Positions 26,555 through 35,800 of a DNA stretch of 64,000 nucleotides are shown in pieces (within the stretch, counting starts at the first letter, position 1; each line of letters begins with the position of its first letter). Source of the DNA: Planctomycetales bacterium (GTDB lineage Bacteria > Planctomycetota > Planctomycetia > Planctomycetales > Planctomycetaceae). The notes under the pieces were generated by a model, which had not been told where the DNA came from, did not search any database, and saw nothing but the letters and a program-made list of their open reading frames with translations. Location: contig JANQPT010000059.1 in NCBI GenBank assembly GCA_028285345.1, positions 16,041-80,040 on the forward strand, read 5' to 3'. The translations under genes were made by a program, and so were the position numbers.

Positions 26555-27306
26555 GTGATATCCTCGATGTCGGGGTGAGTTCTTTTCGCTGATCGAATTC
26601 GGCGGCTGACGCTCGGCTGGTCGGGTCGGCGGGCCGATTCACACAATTCTACGATTTTCTGACGGCGTAAGCGAGACGCAGGTCCGTTGCGGAGCCGGAT
26701 TCTAGTGAATACGGGTCGGAATTGCCCGAAATCTCCAAGTGGCGACGTAGAATTAGGTGTCAATACATCCACGGACAGTCGATCAGCGGCATTGGTTCAG
26801 TGGAGGATGTTTGAGGGCCGCAGGTGCTTGGGTGGGCTGTATTATTGCGGCGGAACGGGGGTTTTCGCTGGCGGGCGTCTCGATGGACGGGTAGCATAAT
26901 GATTTGATGTCTGGCGGATGGGATTCATCCGCCCCCCAAGCGGGCGTGAGGTGATTTCCCTAAGCTCTGCGCTGGGGATTCCGTTGATCCCTGCGCGGAT
27001 TGTCTGTCGGCCATCGTCGACAGATTGGGGCGCTGTGTGTAACTACTGGTTGCAATTGATGTTATCGTGTTTTGGGTGCGAACGTGACATTTGGGGCGGC
27101 TCAAGAGTCGGCGGAGTTTTGAATCGCGAGTAGGTCGAAACCCGCACCAGACGAATGAGGGCGGTCTCCCTTCCCAGATTGGCCCACTTCGTCCTGTCTG
27201 CGAACAGAATGACGGTAAGGAGCAAGGTCAGCAGGTTTCAACGCCGCTGGTTTGACTCGACGGTCAATCGAGTCGTTGGGAACCGTGCTGCTTAAGGATC
27301 CGATTT
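26555..27306. other. Long divergent intergenic region
   Basis: These 752 bp separate ilvB from the kinase gene and hold no gene I can support. A 7-bp inverted repeat GACTCGA/TCGAGTC (27254-27274) lies shortly before the kinase start and could affect its translation or transcription. No attenuator peptide rich in branched-chain codons was recognised upstream of ilvB. Confidence 0.5.
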
Positions 27307-29031
27307 ATGTCTGTACCGACCCGCCTAGGGCCGTTTGAGATCAAAAAGCAAATCGGCGCCGGCGGTATGGGCGTTGTCTACAGCGCGATCTACACCAAAA
27401 ACGGCAAAAAAGTGGCGCTCAAGCTGCTACCGGGAGACTTGAACGAAGACATCAAGTTGGTGAAACGCTTCGAGCGGGAACTGAAGGTTCTGCAGACGCT
27501 GCGGCATGAGAACATCGTGCTCTGCTACGGCGGGGGGCGTAAGGGCCGGCAGAAGTTTTATGCGATGGAATATGTCGACGGCGGGTCGATGGCGGATCTG
27601 ATCCGCAAAAAGGGCCGGCTGGGCTGGGAGGAGACGGTCGATTACGGACTGCAACTGTGCGCGGCATTGGAGCATGCGCACGAACACGGCATCATCCACC
27701 GCGACCTGAAGCCGGCGAACCTGTTTCTGACGCGAAGCGGCACACTCAAACTGGGCGACTTTGGATTGGCGCGGACCAACGACGCCACGCAATTGACCGC
27801 TGCCGGCAAGACGATGGGAACGTTCGCGTATATGGCGCCGGAGCAAATCTGCGGCAAGCCGCCGATTTCTCACAAGACTGATCTGTACGCGCTGGGCTGC
27901 GTGTTCTTCGAGATGTTGACCGGCAAGCCGCCGTTTATGTCGGACAATCCCGCGACGCTGTTTCATATGCATCTGAACGAGCAGCCGCCGCGTGTCCGCG
28001 CGGAGAACATGGACTGCCCGATTTGGCTGGAGTCGCTGATTCAAGATTTGCTGGCCAAGCCGATCAACAACCGCCCGTTGGACGCGCTGGCGGTCGCCAC
28101 GCAGTTGGAGCAGGTCAAGGAGAAGGTGGCCCGGCAAAAAAGCCGCATCGAGATGCAGGAGACCGAGAAGGCCGATACGGTCGGCATGGGGGGCGATACG
28201 AAACGGCTGAAAAAGTCGCGTGGCAAGAAGAAGACAAAGAAACGGGACGAGCGCAACAGCCAGCCATTCTATGAAAACATCTGGTTTTTGGTGGGGAGTC
28301 TTGTGCTGCTGGTGGCTGTGATTGCCTATGCCGTTTGGCCGGAAAGTGCACACGAGAAGTTCGCCAAAGCCAAAGAGCTGATGGAGACTAAGGAACGCGG
28401 CAATATCGACCGTGCCTACGAGGATTACTTGAAGCCGCTAGCGGCAGAATATCCGGATGAAGATTTTTCCGACCAAGTCACAAAGTACATCGATGAGGCG
28501 GAAATGCGATTTGCCGAGGATAGCATTTCTCGGCGATCGAAGTTTGGTGTGTTCGAACCGGAATCGGAAGCGGAACGGCTGTATATTCGTGCCTATCGGT
28601 TTGAGAAATTCGGCGACCGCATCACCGCTCTCAATCAGTATCGGGGCATCGTCGAAGTGCTTGATGCGAAAGACCCCGAAGACCGGCCGTATGTGAATCT
28701 CGCGCTCAGACAAATCGCACAAATTGAGAGCGAGGACTTGGACGACAACCGGGCCGAGGTCGTCACGGACGCACTGGACCGAGCCGATGATCTCTATCTC
28801 AATGGCAAAACGATCCAAGCAGAGAAGATTTGGCGATCTGTGATCGAACTCTATGAGGGAAACCAAGAGTTCACGGCACTCGTCGAGAGAGCCCGGCGGG
28901 CACAGCGGCAGGCGAGCGGGCTGGGGCCGCCTCCCAATCAGTCTTCGAACAATCGGGCTGACGATGACCAGGCACAAAGTGTCAGCAATTCCTCGAACTC
29001 GGCAAACGGCGGCCAGGGCGGCGTTGACTGA
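27307..29031 (+). CDS. Transmembrane serine/threonine protein kinase with C-terminal TPR-like tail
   Basis: Hanks-type (PknB-like) kinase of 574 residues. The kinase domain (about 8-275) has the Gly loop IGAGGMGVVYSA, the invariant Lys in KVALKLL, the catalytic loop HRDLKPANL, the metal-binding DFGLA and the substrate-loop MAPEQ, so it should be active. A basic Lys-rich juxtamembrane stretch follows (about 290-315), then one membrane helix (about 322-342) and an extracytoplasmic helical tail (about 345-550) with TPR-like repeats. The Asn/Ser/Gly-rich end looks disordered. AAGGA precedes the ATG. Confidence 0.92.
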   Translation: MSVPTRLGPFEIKKQIGAGGMGVVYSAIYTKNGKKVALKLLPGDLNEDIKLVKRFERELKVLQTLRHENIVLCYGGGRKGRQKFYAMEYVDGGSMADLIRKKGRLGWEETVDYGLQLCAALEHAHEHGIIHRDLKPANLFLTRSGTLKLGDFGLARTNDATQLTAAGKTMGTFAYMAPEQICGKPPISHKTDLYALGCVFFEMLTGKPPFMSDNPATLFHMHLNEQPPRVRAENMDCPIWLESLIQDLLAKPINNRPLDALAVATQLEQVKEKVARQKSRIEMQETEKADTVGMGGDTKRLKKSRGKKKTKKRDERNSQPFYENIWFLVGSLVLLVAVIAYAVWPESAHEKFAKAKELMETKERGNIDRAYEDYLKPLAAEYPDEDFSDQVTKYIDEAEMRFAEDSISRRSKFGVFEPESEAERLYIRAYRFEKFGDRITALNQYRGIVEVLDAKDPEDRPYVNLALRQIAQIESEDLDDNRAEVVTDALDRADDLYLNGKTIQAEKIWRSVIELYEGNQEFTALVERARRAQRQASGLGPPPNQSSNNRADDDQAQSVSNSSNSANGGQGGVD

Positions 29032-29118
29032 CCGCATCACTTGTATTTGTGTGGCGCAGGTCCTTAAATCTGCAGGCAGCGATGTCGGCGGACAGCTTGA
29101 GACTCGTACCAGGAGATC

Positions 29119-30405
29119 GTGACAGCAATGGCGAGCCACCACTACCAACGGATTGGATTTGTCTCCACGCGGATCGCGGGCACCGATGGTGTGAGCTTGG
29201 AAGTGGGGAAGTGGACCGAGATCCTGGAGTCGATGGGATTCGACTGCTACTTCATTGCCGGGAAATGTGACCGCGAACCGGAGCGGTCATTTCTGATCGA
29301 CGAGGCCGATTTCCAACATCCGGTGATTATGGAGATTACTAACAAGTGCTTTGGCCGCGATCATCGCACGCGTCAGATGAGCGGTCTGATCAGATCGACC
29401 GCCCGAAAGATCAAGCAAGATCTCTATGACGCCGTCAAGCACTTTGAACTCGATTTGATCATCGCCCAGAACGCGCTGACGATCCCAATGAACATTCCGC
29501 TGGGGGTCGCGCTGGATGAGATGCTGTTGGAGACGCAGCTTCCTTGTATCGCTCATCATCACGACTTCGTTTGGGAACGGGAGCGGTTTTTGGTGAACTC
29601 GGTCCGCGACTACGTGACCGCATTTTTTCCGCCGCCGCGGTCGGAAGTGCATCATGTGGTCATTAACAGCGTCGCGGGACGGGAATTCAGCCGTCGCACG
29701 GGCATGCCTTATCGCGTGATTCCCAACGTGATGCAGTTTCACAAGTCGCCGACTCCTGCCGACGACTACACTCGCGAATTTCGTAGCACGATCGGCTTGT
29801 CGGAAGACGATATCGTGATCCTGCAACCGACGCGCGTTGTGCAGCGGAAGGGGATCGAGCACAGCATCGAGTTGGTGCGCCGGCTCAATGACCCGCGATG
29901 CAAGCTCGTGATTACGCACAGCGAGGACGACGAAGGTCCCGAGTACGGCGAGCGGATTCGTGAGTTCGCCGAATTGTTGGGAGTGGAAGTCGTCTTTGCC
30001 AATGACTGGATCTGCCACAGCCGCCGCACGCTCAAGGACGGCAGCAAATGTTTTTCCGTGTGGGACAGCTACCGCGAGGCGGATCTTGTCGCCTATCCGT
30101 CGACCTACGAAGGATTTGGCAATGCGTTTCTGGAGGCGGCTTACTTCAAGAAGCCGATTTTTTGCAACCGCTATACGATCTATCGGACCGATATTGAGCC
30201 GTGTGGGTTCCGCGCAATCGCGATGGATGGTTTCGTGACCGACCACGTCGTCGAAGAAGTACAGCGCGTACTGACCGACGAAGAGTACCGGCAGCAGATG
30301 GTCGAGCACAATTACGAAGTCGGCCGCAAGTTCTTTGCCTATGATCGCGTGGAGCGGGAGTTGCGGCAGTTGCTGGAGACCCCGAGCGAACTGCCCTGTG
30401 TGTGA
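29119..30405 (+). CDS. Glycosyltransferase family 4-like protein
   Basis: A GT-B glycosyltransferase of about 425 residues. The first Rossmann strand (RIGFVSTRIAGTDGVSLEV) carries the donor/acceptor glycine loop, and the C-terminal domain has LQPTRVVQRKGIEHSIELV and the EGFGNAFLEAAYF segment (E-x7-E type). The start is either GTG at 29119 (AGGAG three bases before it) or ATG at 29128. It lies 87 bases after the kinase gene on the same strand. Sugar and acceptor unknown. Confidence 0.85.
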   Translation: MTAMASHHYQRIGFVSTRIAGTDGVSLEVGKWTEILESMGFDCYFIAGKCDREPERSFLIDEADFQHPVIMEITNKCFGRDHRTRQMSGLIRSTARKIKQDLYDAVKHFELDLIIAQNALTIPMNIPLGVALDEMLLETQLPCIAHHHDFVWERERFLVNSVRDYVTAFFPPPRSEVHHVVINSVAGREFSRRTGMPYRVIPNVMQFHKSPTPADDYTREFRSTIGLSEDDIVILQPTRVVQRKGIEHSIELVRRLNDPRCKLVITHSEDDEGPEYGERIREFAELLGVEVVFANDWICHSRRTLKDGSKCFSVWDSYREADLVAYPSTYEGFGNAFLEAAYFKKPIFCNRYTIYRTDIEPCGFRAIAMDGFVTDHVVEEVQRVLTDEEYRQQMVEHNYEVGRKFFAYDRVERELRQLLETPSELPCV

Positions 30406-30522
30406 GGCGGTCGGCGAAAGCGTGTGCGGGCGCGACATGCGTCGGCCTGAACGTCTTGAGCGAGTCATCAGACAGCGGCCGCGCCGCGAGGGGAGTCGGC
30501 GCAGCCGCGCGAATGATTGCAA

Positions 30523-30599
30523 CTGATTTCAAAACGTTCTGAAGCGTCCGAACGACCCTGGTATGGATGTTTCCGGAACAGTTCCAACCGGGGCATCAG
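30523..30599. repeat. Palindromic dispersed repeat, copy 1
   Basis: The 66-bp core starts with TTTCAAAAC at 30527, continues TCTGA-x-GCGTC, and ends with AACAG-x3-CAACCGGG at 30592. A second copy at 33589-33654 has the same blocks at exactly the same spacing (about 46 of 66 positions identical). Flanking CTGAT (30523-30527) and ATCAG (30595-30599) form short terminal inverted repeats. Confidence 0.6.
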
Positions 30600-30638
30600 A
30601 CGGGCTCTCTGTCGAATGCTTCAGATCGGCCGATCGCG

Positions 30639-30821
30639 CTATTTCATCTCTCCCAAGGTTTCGTAGGCCATGTAGCCCACAATCGCCGCCGCGATCAGGA
30701 AGGTGATGTCCATCGCGATGCTAATATGTCCAAAGGGGACGGAGGTGATCAGATCAATCAAGGCCGCCGCGCCAACGAGACCTGCCAGACTCATCGCAGC
30801 CACAACCACTTTTTTCGACAT
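30639..30821 (-). CDS. Small two-helix membrane protein
   Basis: A 60-residue protein starting MSKKVVVAAMSLAGLVGA. Two hydrophobic helices (about 4-26 and 33-54) are separated by a short polar loop and followed by an acidic end (ETLGEMK). The ATG at 30821 is preferred because the upstream codons are not hydrophobic and look non-coding. No family recognised. Confidence 0.55.
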   Translation of the reverse strand: MSKKVVVAAMSLAGLVGAAALIDLITSVPFGHISIAMDITFLIAAAIVGYMAYETLGEMK

Positions 30822-31104
30822 TTGATTGTCCCGAAACTCTGTAAATGCTGCATCGACGACGGATCGTTCGTCTCGAACTTGAAAAGACAGGATCCGGCCT
30901 GATTTCGAAAAACCGCAAGGATTTACCAACGACCTCCGTCAGAGTCATCCTGACATGATTGAGGAGGCTAATCTTGCCTGAAGTTCCCAGTATAAAGCAG
31001 TTCCAGCGCTGGATTCCAGTGGGGAATCTCGATTACGGTGTGAATTTCGAGAGTTCCGCCACGCCATAATCGGCATAGTCGGCGCGATTCGACGGGGACG
31101 CGGG

Positions 31105-32292
31105 CTAACTGCCCTGCTGTGGATCGGCGTCATCGTGTTTTTCTACGGAGGCTCCGCGCCCCAGTGCCGCGTTTCCAAATTTGTCACGAATAGCGTCGCG
31201 CGCTCGATCGAGACGGCTTTGACGCTCGTGCGTGGGATCAGTAAATAATCGTCCCTGGTGAGCGGAGCCATGCTGAAATCCGCTGACGCCCATGCCCAAT
31301 AATCGAATCGGCCGGAGTTTCACCGGGAGTTTGGTGGAGAAGAGCAGCGCGGCCGTTTCCCACAACTCTTGGGTCACATTTGTCGGTTCGGGGATCGTCA
31401 GCGAACGCGTGACGGTCTGAAAGTCGGCGAAGCGAACCTTGATCGACACGGTCTTTCCGCAAATGCTTTGCCGCCGCATTCGCCGCGCGACTTGATCGGT
31501 GAGTTCCAGCAGGCATGCCCGCAGCACGTCGCGGTCGCTGATGTCCGTAGCGAATGTCGTCTCATGGGAGATCGATTTCGCGAGATGGTCGGGAATCACC
31601 GTCCGCTCGTCGATACCATGCGACAGCCGCCACAAATGATCCCCCTGCTTTCCGAAGTGCTCTTGCAGGAGCGTGACGTCCAAGCGGCGGAGTTCTCCAA
31701 TTGTGCGGACCCCCAGTTTTTGCAGCACGCGCTGAGAGACCTGCCCCACACCCCACAGCCGTTTGATTTCCAGGGGATCAAGGAAGGATTGAATTTCGTC
31801 CGGCGGGACGATCACGAATCCCCGCGGTTTGCGGAGGTCGCTGGCGATTTTGGCGATGAACTTATTCGGTGCCCCACCGACGGAAGACGGCAGGCGCAAT
31901 TCTCGGTCGATATCGCTTTGAATCTTGCGGCCGACGATTTCAGCGGGCCCGAACAGTTTCTCGGTCCCGGCGAGATCCAGGAACGCTTCGTCGAGCGAAA
32001 GCGGTTCGATCGTGGGTGTATAACGGCCGAAGATCTCCCGAATTTGCCGCGAGATTTCGGCGTAATATCCGATTCGGCCGCGCAGAAACACTGCTTGCGG
32101 GCAAAGCCGCCGCGCGGTTGCGGCAGGCATGGCGCTGTGTACGCCGAACGTCCTTGCTTCGTAACTAGCGGCCGCGACCACGCCGCGCCCTTCCGGCGTT
32201 CCGCCGACGATCACCGGCCGCCCCTGTAACTCGGGACGGTCGCGCTGTTCAACCGACGCGTAAAACGCGTCCATATCGACGTGAAGGATCAT
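31105..32292 (-). CDS. dinB: DNA polymerase IV (Y-family translesion polymerase)
   Basis: Y-family error-prone polymerase of 395 residues that copies past damaged bases. The first acidic motif HVDMDAFYASVEQRDRPEL is at the N-terminus and the second catalytic motif SLDEAFLDL near residue 105 supplies the Asp-Glu pair. GVGQVSQRVLQKLGV is the helix-hairpin-helix of the thumb, and the little-finger domain follows (FATDISDRDVL, VSIKVRFADFQTVTRS). A C-terminal tail beyond the little finger contains no obvious clamp-binding motif that I can be sure of. Confidence 0.93.
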   Translation of the reverse strand: MILHVDMDAFYASVEQRDRPELQGRPVIVGGTPEGRGVVAAASYEARTFGVHSAMPAATARRLCPQAVFLRGRIGYYAEISRQIREIFGRYTPTIEPLSLDEAFLDLAGTEKLFGPAEIVGRKIQSDIDRELRLPSSVGGAPNKFIAKIASDLRKPRGFVIVPPDEIQSFLDPLEIKRLWGVGQVSQRVLQKLGVRTIGELRRLDVTLLQEHFGKQGDHLWRLSHGIDERTVIPDHLAKSISHETTFATDISDRDVLRACLLELTDQVARRMRRQSICGKTVSIKVRFADFQTVTRSLTIPEPTNVTQELWETAALLFSTKLPVKLRPIRLLGMGVSGFQHGSAHQGRLFTDPTHERQSRLDRARDAIRDKFGNAALGRGASVEKHDDADPQQGS

Positions 32293-32454
32293 AGCGTTTG
32301 TGCAAAAAACGCGCGAAAGCGATCAGGAAAGTTCGACATCAATTGAATCGTCGACTCCAAGCAACTATGGTCGGCGAATTCAGTGACATTTGGAAGGCAG
32401 ATTGGCGGAACAGAATACCCCCCGGCTTTAGGGTGATCGAGAGAGGAGTCGACA

Positions 32455-33582
32455 ATGAGCCATTCGCTCCCAGTCAGCGAGATTGTCGCCTTTATGAATC
32501 AGTTTGCACCGCGCACGCTGGCAGAGGAGTGGGACAACGTCGGCCTGCTTGTGGGGCACGCTGAATCGGACGTTAGCGCCGTGATGACCTGTCTCACGCT
32601 GACTCCGGACGTGGCGGCGGAGGCAATCGAGCGCGATGTTGATCTTATTGTCAGTCATCACCCGGTGATGTTTCGACCGATCCAGACAATCACCGCTGCC
32701 GACCCGCAGGGCAAAATGCTGCTTGATTTAATTTCCGCCGGAATTGCGGTCTTTTGCCCGCATACCGCTTATGACAGTGCGATTGCCGGGATCAACCAGC
32801 AGTTGGCGGAAATGCTGGAACTGCAGGAAATCGCACCGCTACGAACTTATAGCGGTCGAGACTCGGTGAAGATTGTCTGCTCGGTGCCGGCGGCGAACTT
32901 GGAATCGGTTCAACAGGCGTTGTGGAAGGAGGGTTCCGGGTACGTTGGCGATTACTCGCGCTGCAGTTTTTCGAGTGATGGTACCGGGACCTTTCTGGGC
33001 GGGGAGACGACATCGCCCGCTGTGGGCAGCGCGGGACAGTTGGAGCGGGTGCCGGTCATCCGGCTGGAGGTGGTTTGCCCGAAAACGCGATTGAGCGGCG
33101 CGTTGTCGGCGATGATTGCCGCTCATCCCTACGAAGAGCCGGCGTATGATGTTTATCCGCTGCAGTCTGACGATCCGCGAATGGGTTCCGGGCGGTGCGG
33201 GAAACTGCGGGAGCCATTGACGCTGGAGGAATTCAATGAGCGGGTCAAAGCCGGACTGGGCATTCGGAATTTGCAGTACGTCGGCGAGCTTTCCATGCCG
33301 ATTCGGCGCGTCGCCGTTGCGTGCGGGGCGGCGGCGGAGTTTCAGCGTGACGGTCGTCGGCTGGGATGCGACGTGCTGTTGACGGGAGAGGCGCGATTTC
33401 ACGACTGTCTCGAAGCGCGTCAGGCGGGGATGGCGTTAGTCCTGCCGGGACATTACGCGACGGAACGTCCGGCGATGGAACGACTGGCAGAAATCTTGAC
33501 ATCGCAGTTTGCGAGTCTGACTGTTTTCGCAAGTGTCGTAGAGAGTGACCCAATTCAATGGGACAGCGGTACAACTCCTTAA
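32455..33582 (+). CDS. Nif3-like dinuclear metal centre protein (GTP cyclohydrolase I type 2 homolog)
   Basis: Nif3/DUF34/YbgI family protein of 375 residues. The metal-binding motif DLIVSHHPVMF (near residues 62-72) is intact and the C-terminal GEARFHDCLEA and LPGHYATERPAME segments provide the remaining ligands. A central PII/CutA-like insertion (about 135-245) is present, as in the longer members. Proteins of this family form toroidal hexamers; the true in vivo reaction is not settled. AGGAG precedes the ATG. Confidence 0.9.
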   Translation: MSHSLPVSEIVAFMNQFAPRTLAEEWDNVGLLVGHAESDVSAVMTCLTLTPDVAAEAIERDVDLIVSHHPVMFRPIQTITAADPQGKMLLDLISAGIAVFCPHTAYDSAIAGINQQLAEMLELQEIAPLRTYSGRDSVKIVCSVPAANLESVQQALWKEGSGYVGDYSRCSFSSDGTGTFLGGETTSPAVGSAGQLERVPVIRLEVVCPKTRLSGALSAMIAAHPYEEPAYDVYPLQSDDPRMGSGRCGKLREPLTLEEFNERVKAGLGIRNLQYVGELSMPIRRVAVACGAAAEFQRDGRRLGCDVLLTGEARFHDCLEARQAGMALVLPGHYATERPAMERLAEILTSQFASLTVFASVVESDPIQWDSGTTP

Positions 33583-33585
33583 AAT

Positions 33586-33665
33586 TAGTTTCAAAACCCT
33601 CTGACGCGTCGCGCCGACACTTGTTTGCAAGTACCTCAAACAGGCGCAACCGGGTCTTGAAACTA
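33586..33665. repeat. Palindromic dispersed repeat, copy 2
   Basis: Left arm TAGTTTCAAAACCC (33586-33599) pairs with right arm GGGTCTTGAAACTA (33652-33665) with one mismatch in 14 bp. Inside are a perfect palindrome GACGCGTC (33603-33610) and a small hairpin ACTTG-TTTG-CAAGT (33619-33632). The core matches the copy at 30527. It lies just after the Nif3-like gene. Confidence 0.65.
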
Positions 33666-33758
33666 GTTCTAACATGACCAGACTGTTGAGTCGTTGCCCG
33701 AATTTGCACCCGATACTATTTGCACGATTTGACGTACATTGAATAGAAGAGAATCGCT

Positions 33759-34190
33759 TTGGCTCGTATTCCGCTGGAAACCATTTTGTCACGCGCTGCC
33801 AACCTGCGCTGTCCTCGCTGCGGAGAAGGGCGGCTGTATCGACGATGGTTTAGTATGCACGATCGCTGTTCGGGCTGCGAACTGAAGTATGAGCGGGCCC
33901 CGGGCTACTTCTTGGGGTCGATTTATATCAACTACGGCGTCACGGCGATCGTGATGACTTGGGCGTACGTGTTGTTTCACTTCGTGTTGGATATCGAGAA
34001 CCGATATGTCATGCCGCCGATTCTGCTGTTTTGTTTGGTGTTTCCGGCGGTGTTCATTCGCTATGCCCGTTCGTTTTGGCTGGGGCTGGACTGCTATTTT
34101 GACACCGAGAGTTTCGGTCTGAACGAACCTGACGAGTCACACGCCGATGGCGACCAGGAATCGACCGACCCGCAACCGCCCGCGGACTAG
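33759..34190 (+). CDS. DUF983 family membrane protein
   Basis: A 143-residue protein with an N-terminal zinc-ribbon-like segment (CPRCGEG and CSGCEL) and two membrane helices (about 55-78 and 84-106), the DUF983 layout. The family is of unknown function, and some members are linked to cytochrome oxidase biogenesis. It starts with TTG, preceded by AGAAGAGA. The acidic C-terminus (ESHADGDQESTD) looks disordered. Confidence 0.8.
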   Translation: MARIPLETILSRAANLRCPRCGEGRLYRRWFSMHDRCSGCELKYERAPGYFLGSIYINYGVTAIVMTWAYVLFHFVLDIENRYVMPPILLFCLVFPAVFIRYARSFWLGLDCYFDTESFGLNEPDESHADGDQESTDPQPPAD

Positions 34191-34521
34191 TGCCCCGTGG
34201 TGGCTTGGTTCTCGGGTGCTTCCGTTTACTGTTGGTCATCCAATTCACAGGTCTCGACGCTCCATGAGGTGTATTCGTCGTAAACGGTGCGCGCGATCAT
34301 GATCAATCGTGCTCGTAAGGTCCGGATACTTCTTTTCTAACGGTCATTTTGGGGTAAAATGACTAATGGAGCCGCGGATTCTCGTCCGCAGGGAAATCGG
34401 GTGAATTCTTGCCCGTAATTCCGTAGAGAAAAGAGCGGTTCGTGAAACCCAGATTCGCAACGTTGCGACAGAGTTTTGTGTCGGCAGCCTTTTTAAGTGA
34501 CGCGTCCAGGACCAGCTACTC
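34191..34521. other. Intergenic region upstream of the type VII-like module
   Basis: These 331 bp contain no supported gene. An AT-rich imperfect palindrome TCATTTTGGGGTAAAATGA (about 34345-34363) includes a possible -10 box TAAAAT; no strong -35 is seen. It probably carries the promoter for the following four genes. Confidence 0.45.
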
Positions 34522-34794
34522 ATGCCACAAGCCATTGTCGATCCCGGTGAGTTGCGTGCTTTCGCGCAGACCCTCAAAAAGTTTAATACCGATTTGGTCG
34601 ATCGGGCGACGGGCCTTTCCGGGCAGCTTGATGCGTTGAGCAGTTCCTGGCGCGATCAAGAGAACCTCAAATTCACCGAGGAATTCAAGCAACACCTGAC
34701 GTATCTGCTCCGCTTTGTCGAAGCCAACGAACAGCACATCCCCTATTTGCTGCGCAAGGCGGAACGGATTGAGGAATATCTACAGCAGCGCTAA
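34522..34794 (+). CDS. WXG100-like small helical protein A
   Basis: A 90-residue, almost entirely helical protein with the size and hairpin plan of WXG100 (EsxA-like) proteins: helix 1 (about 8-38), a turn holding LSSSWRDQENLKF, and helix 2 (about 45-88). The turn has W43-R-D-Q with F51 eight residues after the Trp, in place of the classical W-x-G. The same W-R-[DE]-[QE]-x4-F pattern occurs in the next two proteins. No signal peptide. As first gene of the cluster upstream of an EssC-like ATPase it is the best candidate secretion substrate or chaperone. Assignment rests on size, pattern and context. Confidence 0.75.
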   Translation: MPQAIVDPGELRAFAQTLKKFNTDLVDRATGLSGQLDALSSSWRDQENLKFTEEFKQHLTYLLRFVEANEQHIPYLLRKAERIEEYLQQR

Positions 34795-34859
34795 GTCGCG
34801 GCAAATCCGCTTCTGCTCCGGGTTCGTCCCGGACATGCCAATCAGCACCTCATAATACG

Positions 34860-35477
34860 ATGACCGGACCGGCAAACGTCACTTCGATTGAAGCATTGCA
34901 TCAATTCCGCGGCGCGTTGATCCGCTTTGCCGAGGATGTGACCGCAATCGTCGATAACCTCAGGCAAGAGGTTTCGCGGACGCTGGAGTGGATCCAGACC
35001 GATCGGCCCGTTTATTGGCGGGAGCAGGTGCGGCTGGGCTTTGACGGCGTGGCCCGCGCGCGTTCGCGGTTGGAGATCGCCGAACAGCGGATGATGGACG
35101 GCCAAGGGCCGGCCTGTATTGAAGAAAAATCGGCTTTGAGAAAGGCGAAAGCTCAATTGCAGTTTGCTCAAGAGCAAGTGCATGTCGTGCGCCGCTGGGC
35201 GGTCAAACTGCAGAGCGAGTCGGACGACTATCGTAGCCGGCTGGGACATTTGGACGGGTTTCTCAAGCGCGATTTGCCCCGAATGATCGCGAAGATTCAA
35301 AAGATGGGCGAGGCCCTGGACCGGTACGCGGAGAGTCTCCCCTACCACGACTCGACAGAGGAAAACCCCGGTGGAGACGGCCAGCAGGCTGCAGAAGCTA
35401 CGCCGCGAGACGTGACAAAAGAAGAGTCTACAAACAGCCAGGATAAGCCGAATCAAGAAGTTCAAGCGGAGAGTTGA
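34860..35477 (+). CDS. Coiled-coil protein of the type VII-like module, protein B
   Basis: A 205-residue helical protein. It carries W53-R-E-Q and F61 in the same spacing as its two small neighbours (W-R-[DE]-[QE]-x4-F), followed by a long coiled coil (about 60-160) with regular heptads. The acidic, Gln/Glu/Ser-rich tail (about 165-205) has no hydrophobic segment and is probably disordered. It may be a longer WXG/LXG-like substrate or a partner of the two small proteins. The gap to the preceding gene is 65 bases, and the following gene starts two bases after its stop. Function inferred from context only. Confidence 0.65.
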   Translation: MTGPANVTSIEALHQFRGALIRFAEDVTAIVDNLRQEVSRTLEWIQTDRPVYWREQVRLGFDGVARARSRLEIAEQRMMDGQGPACIEEKSALRKAKAQLQFAQEQVHVVRRWAVKLQSESDDYRSRLGHLDGFLKRDLPRMIAKIQKMGEALDRYAESLPYHDSTEENPGGDGQQAAEATPRDVTKEESTNSQDKPNQEVQAES

Positions 35478-35479
35478 GT

Positions 35480-35728
35480 ATGCGCAACGGCGACGTGAGC
35501 GGAGGTTCGGGCCAACTCCAAAAAGCGGCCCAGCGGTTGGAAGCGGCCTGGGAGCGGACCCGGGAGCATTGGCGCGATGAGAATAGCCGTTTGTTCGCGG
35601 AGGAAGAGTTGCTTCCGCTGATGCAGGCGGTGAAATTTGCCGTTGAGTCGACGCAGGTTTACGGCAGCGTCGTCCATCAGGCCAAGATGGCGTGCGACTC
35701 GGATTGTCGAGAGTTCTTGAGTGAGTAG
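35480..35728 (+). CDS. WXG100-like small helical protein C
   Basis: An 82-residue helical hairpin protein with W31-R-D-E and F39, the same W-R-[DE]-[QE]-x4-F turn motif as the other two small proteins. The ATG at 35480 follows the previous stop by two bases and is preceded by GGAGAG, so translation is probably coupled. No signal peptide. It could pair with protein A as EsxA pairs with EsxB, but that is inference. Confidence 0.7.
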   Translation: MRNGDVSGGSGQLQKAAQRLEAAWERTREHWRDENSRLFAEEELLPLMQAVKFAVESTQVYGSVVHQAKMACDSDCREFLSE

Positions 35729-35800
35729 GCGGCCGTTCGATTTGCGACGAATTGTGTGATTGAGATTGAGTTCCTGCGACGCATCCTGGGAAGGACGCAA

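Noticed and set aside
26687..26899. Small open frame in the ilvB-kinase intergenic region
   Set aside because: No ribosome binding site or homology that I can recognise.
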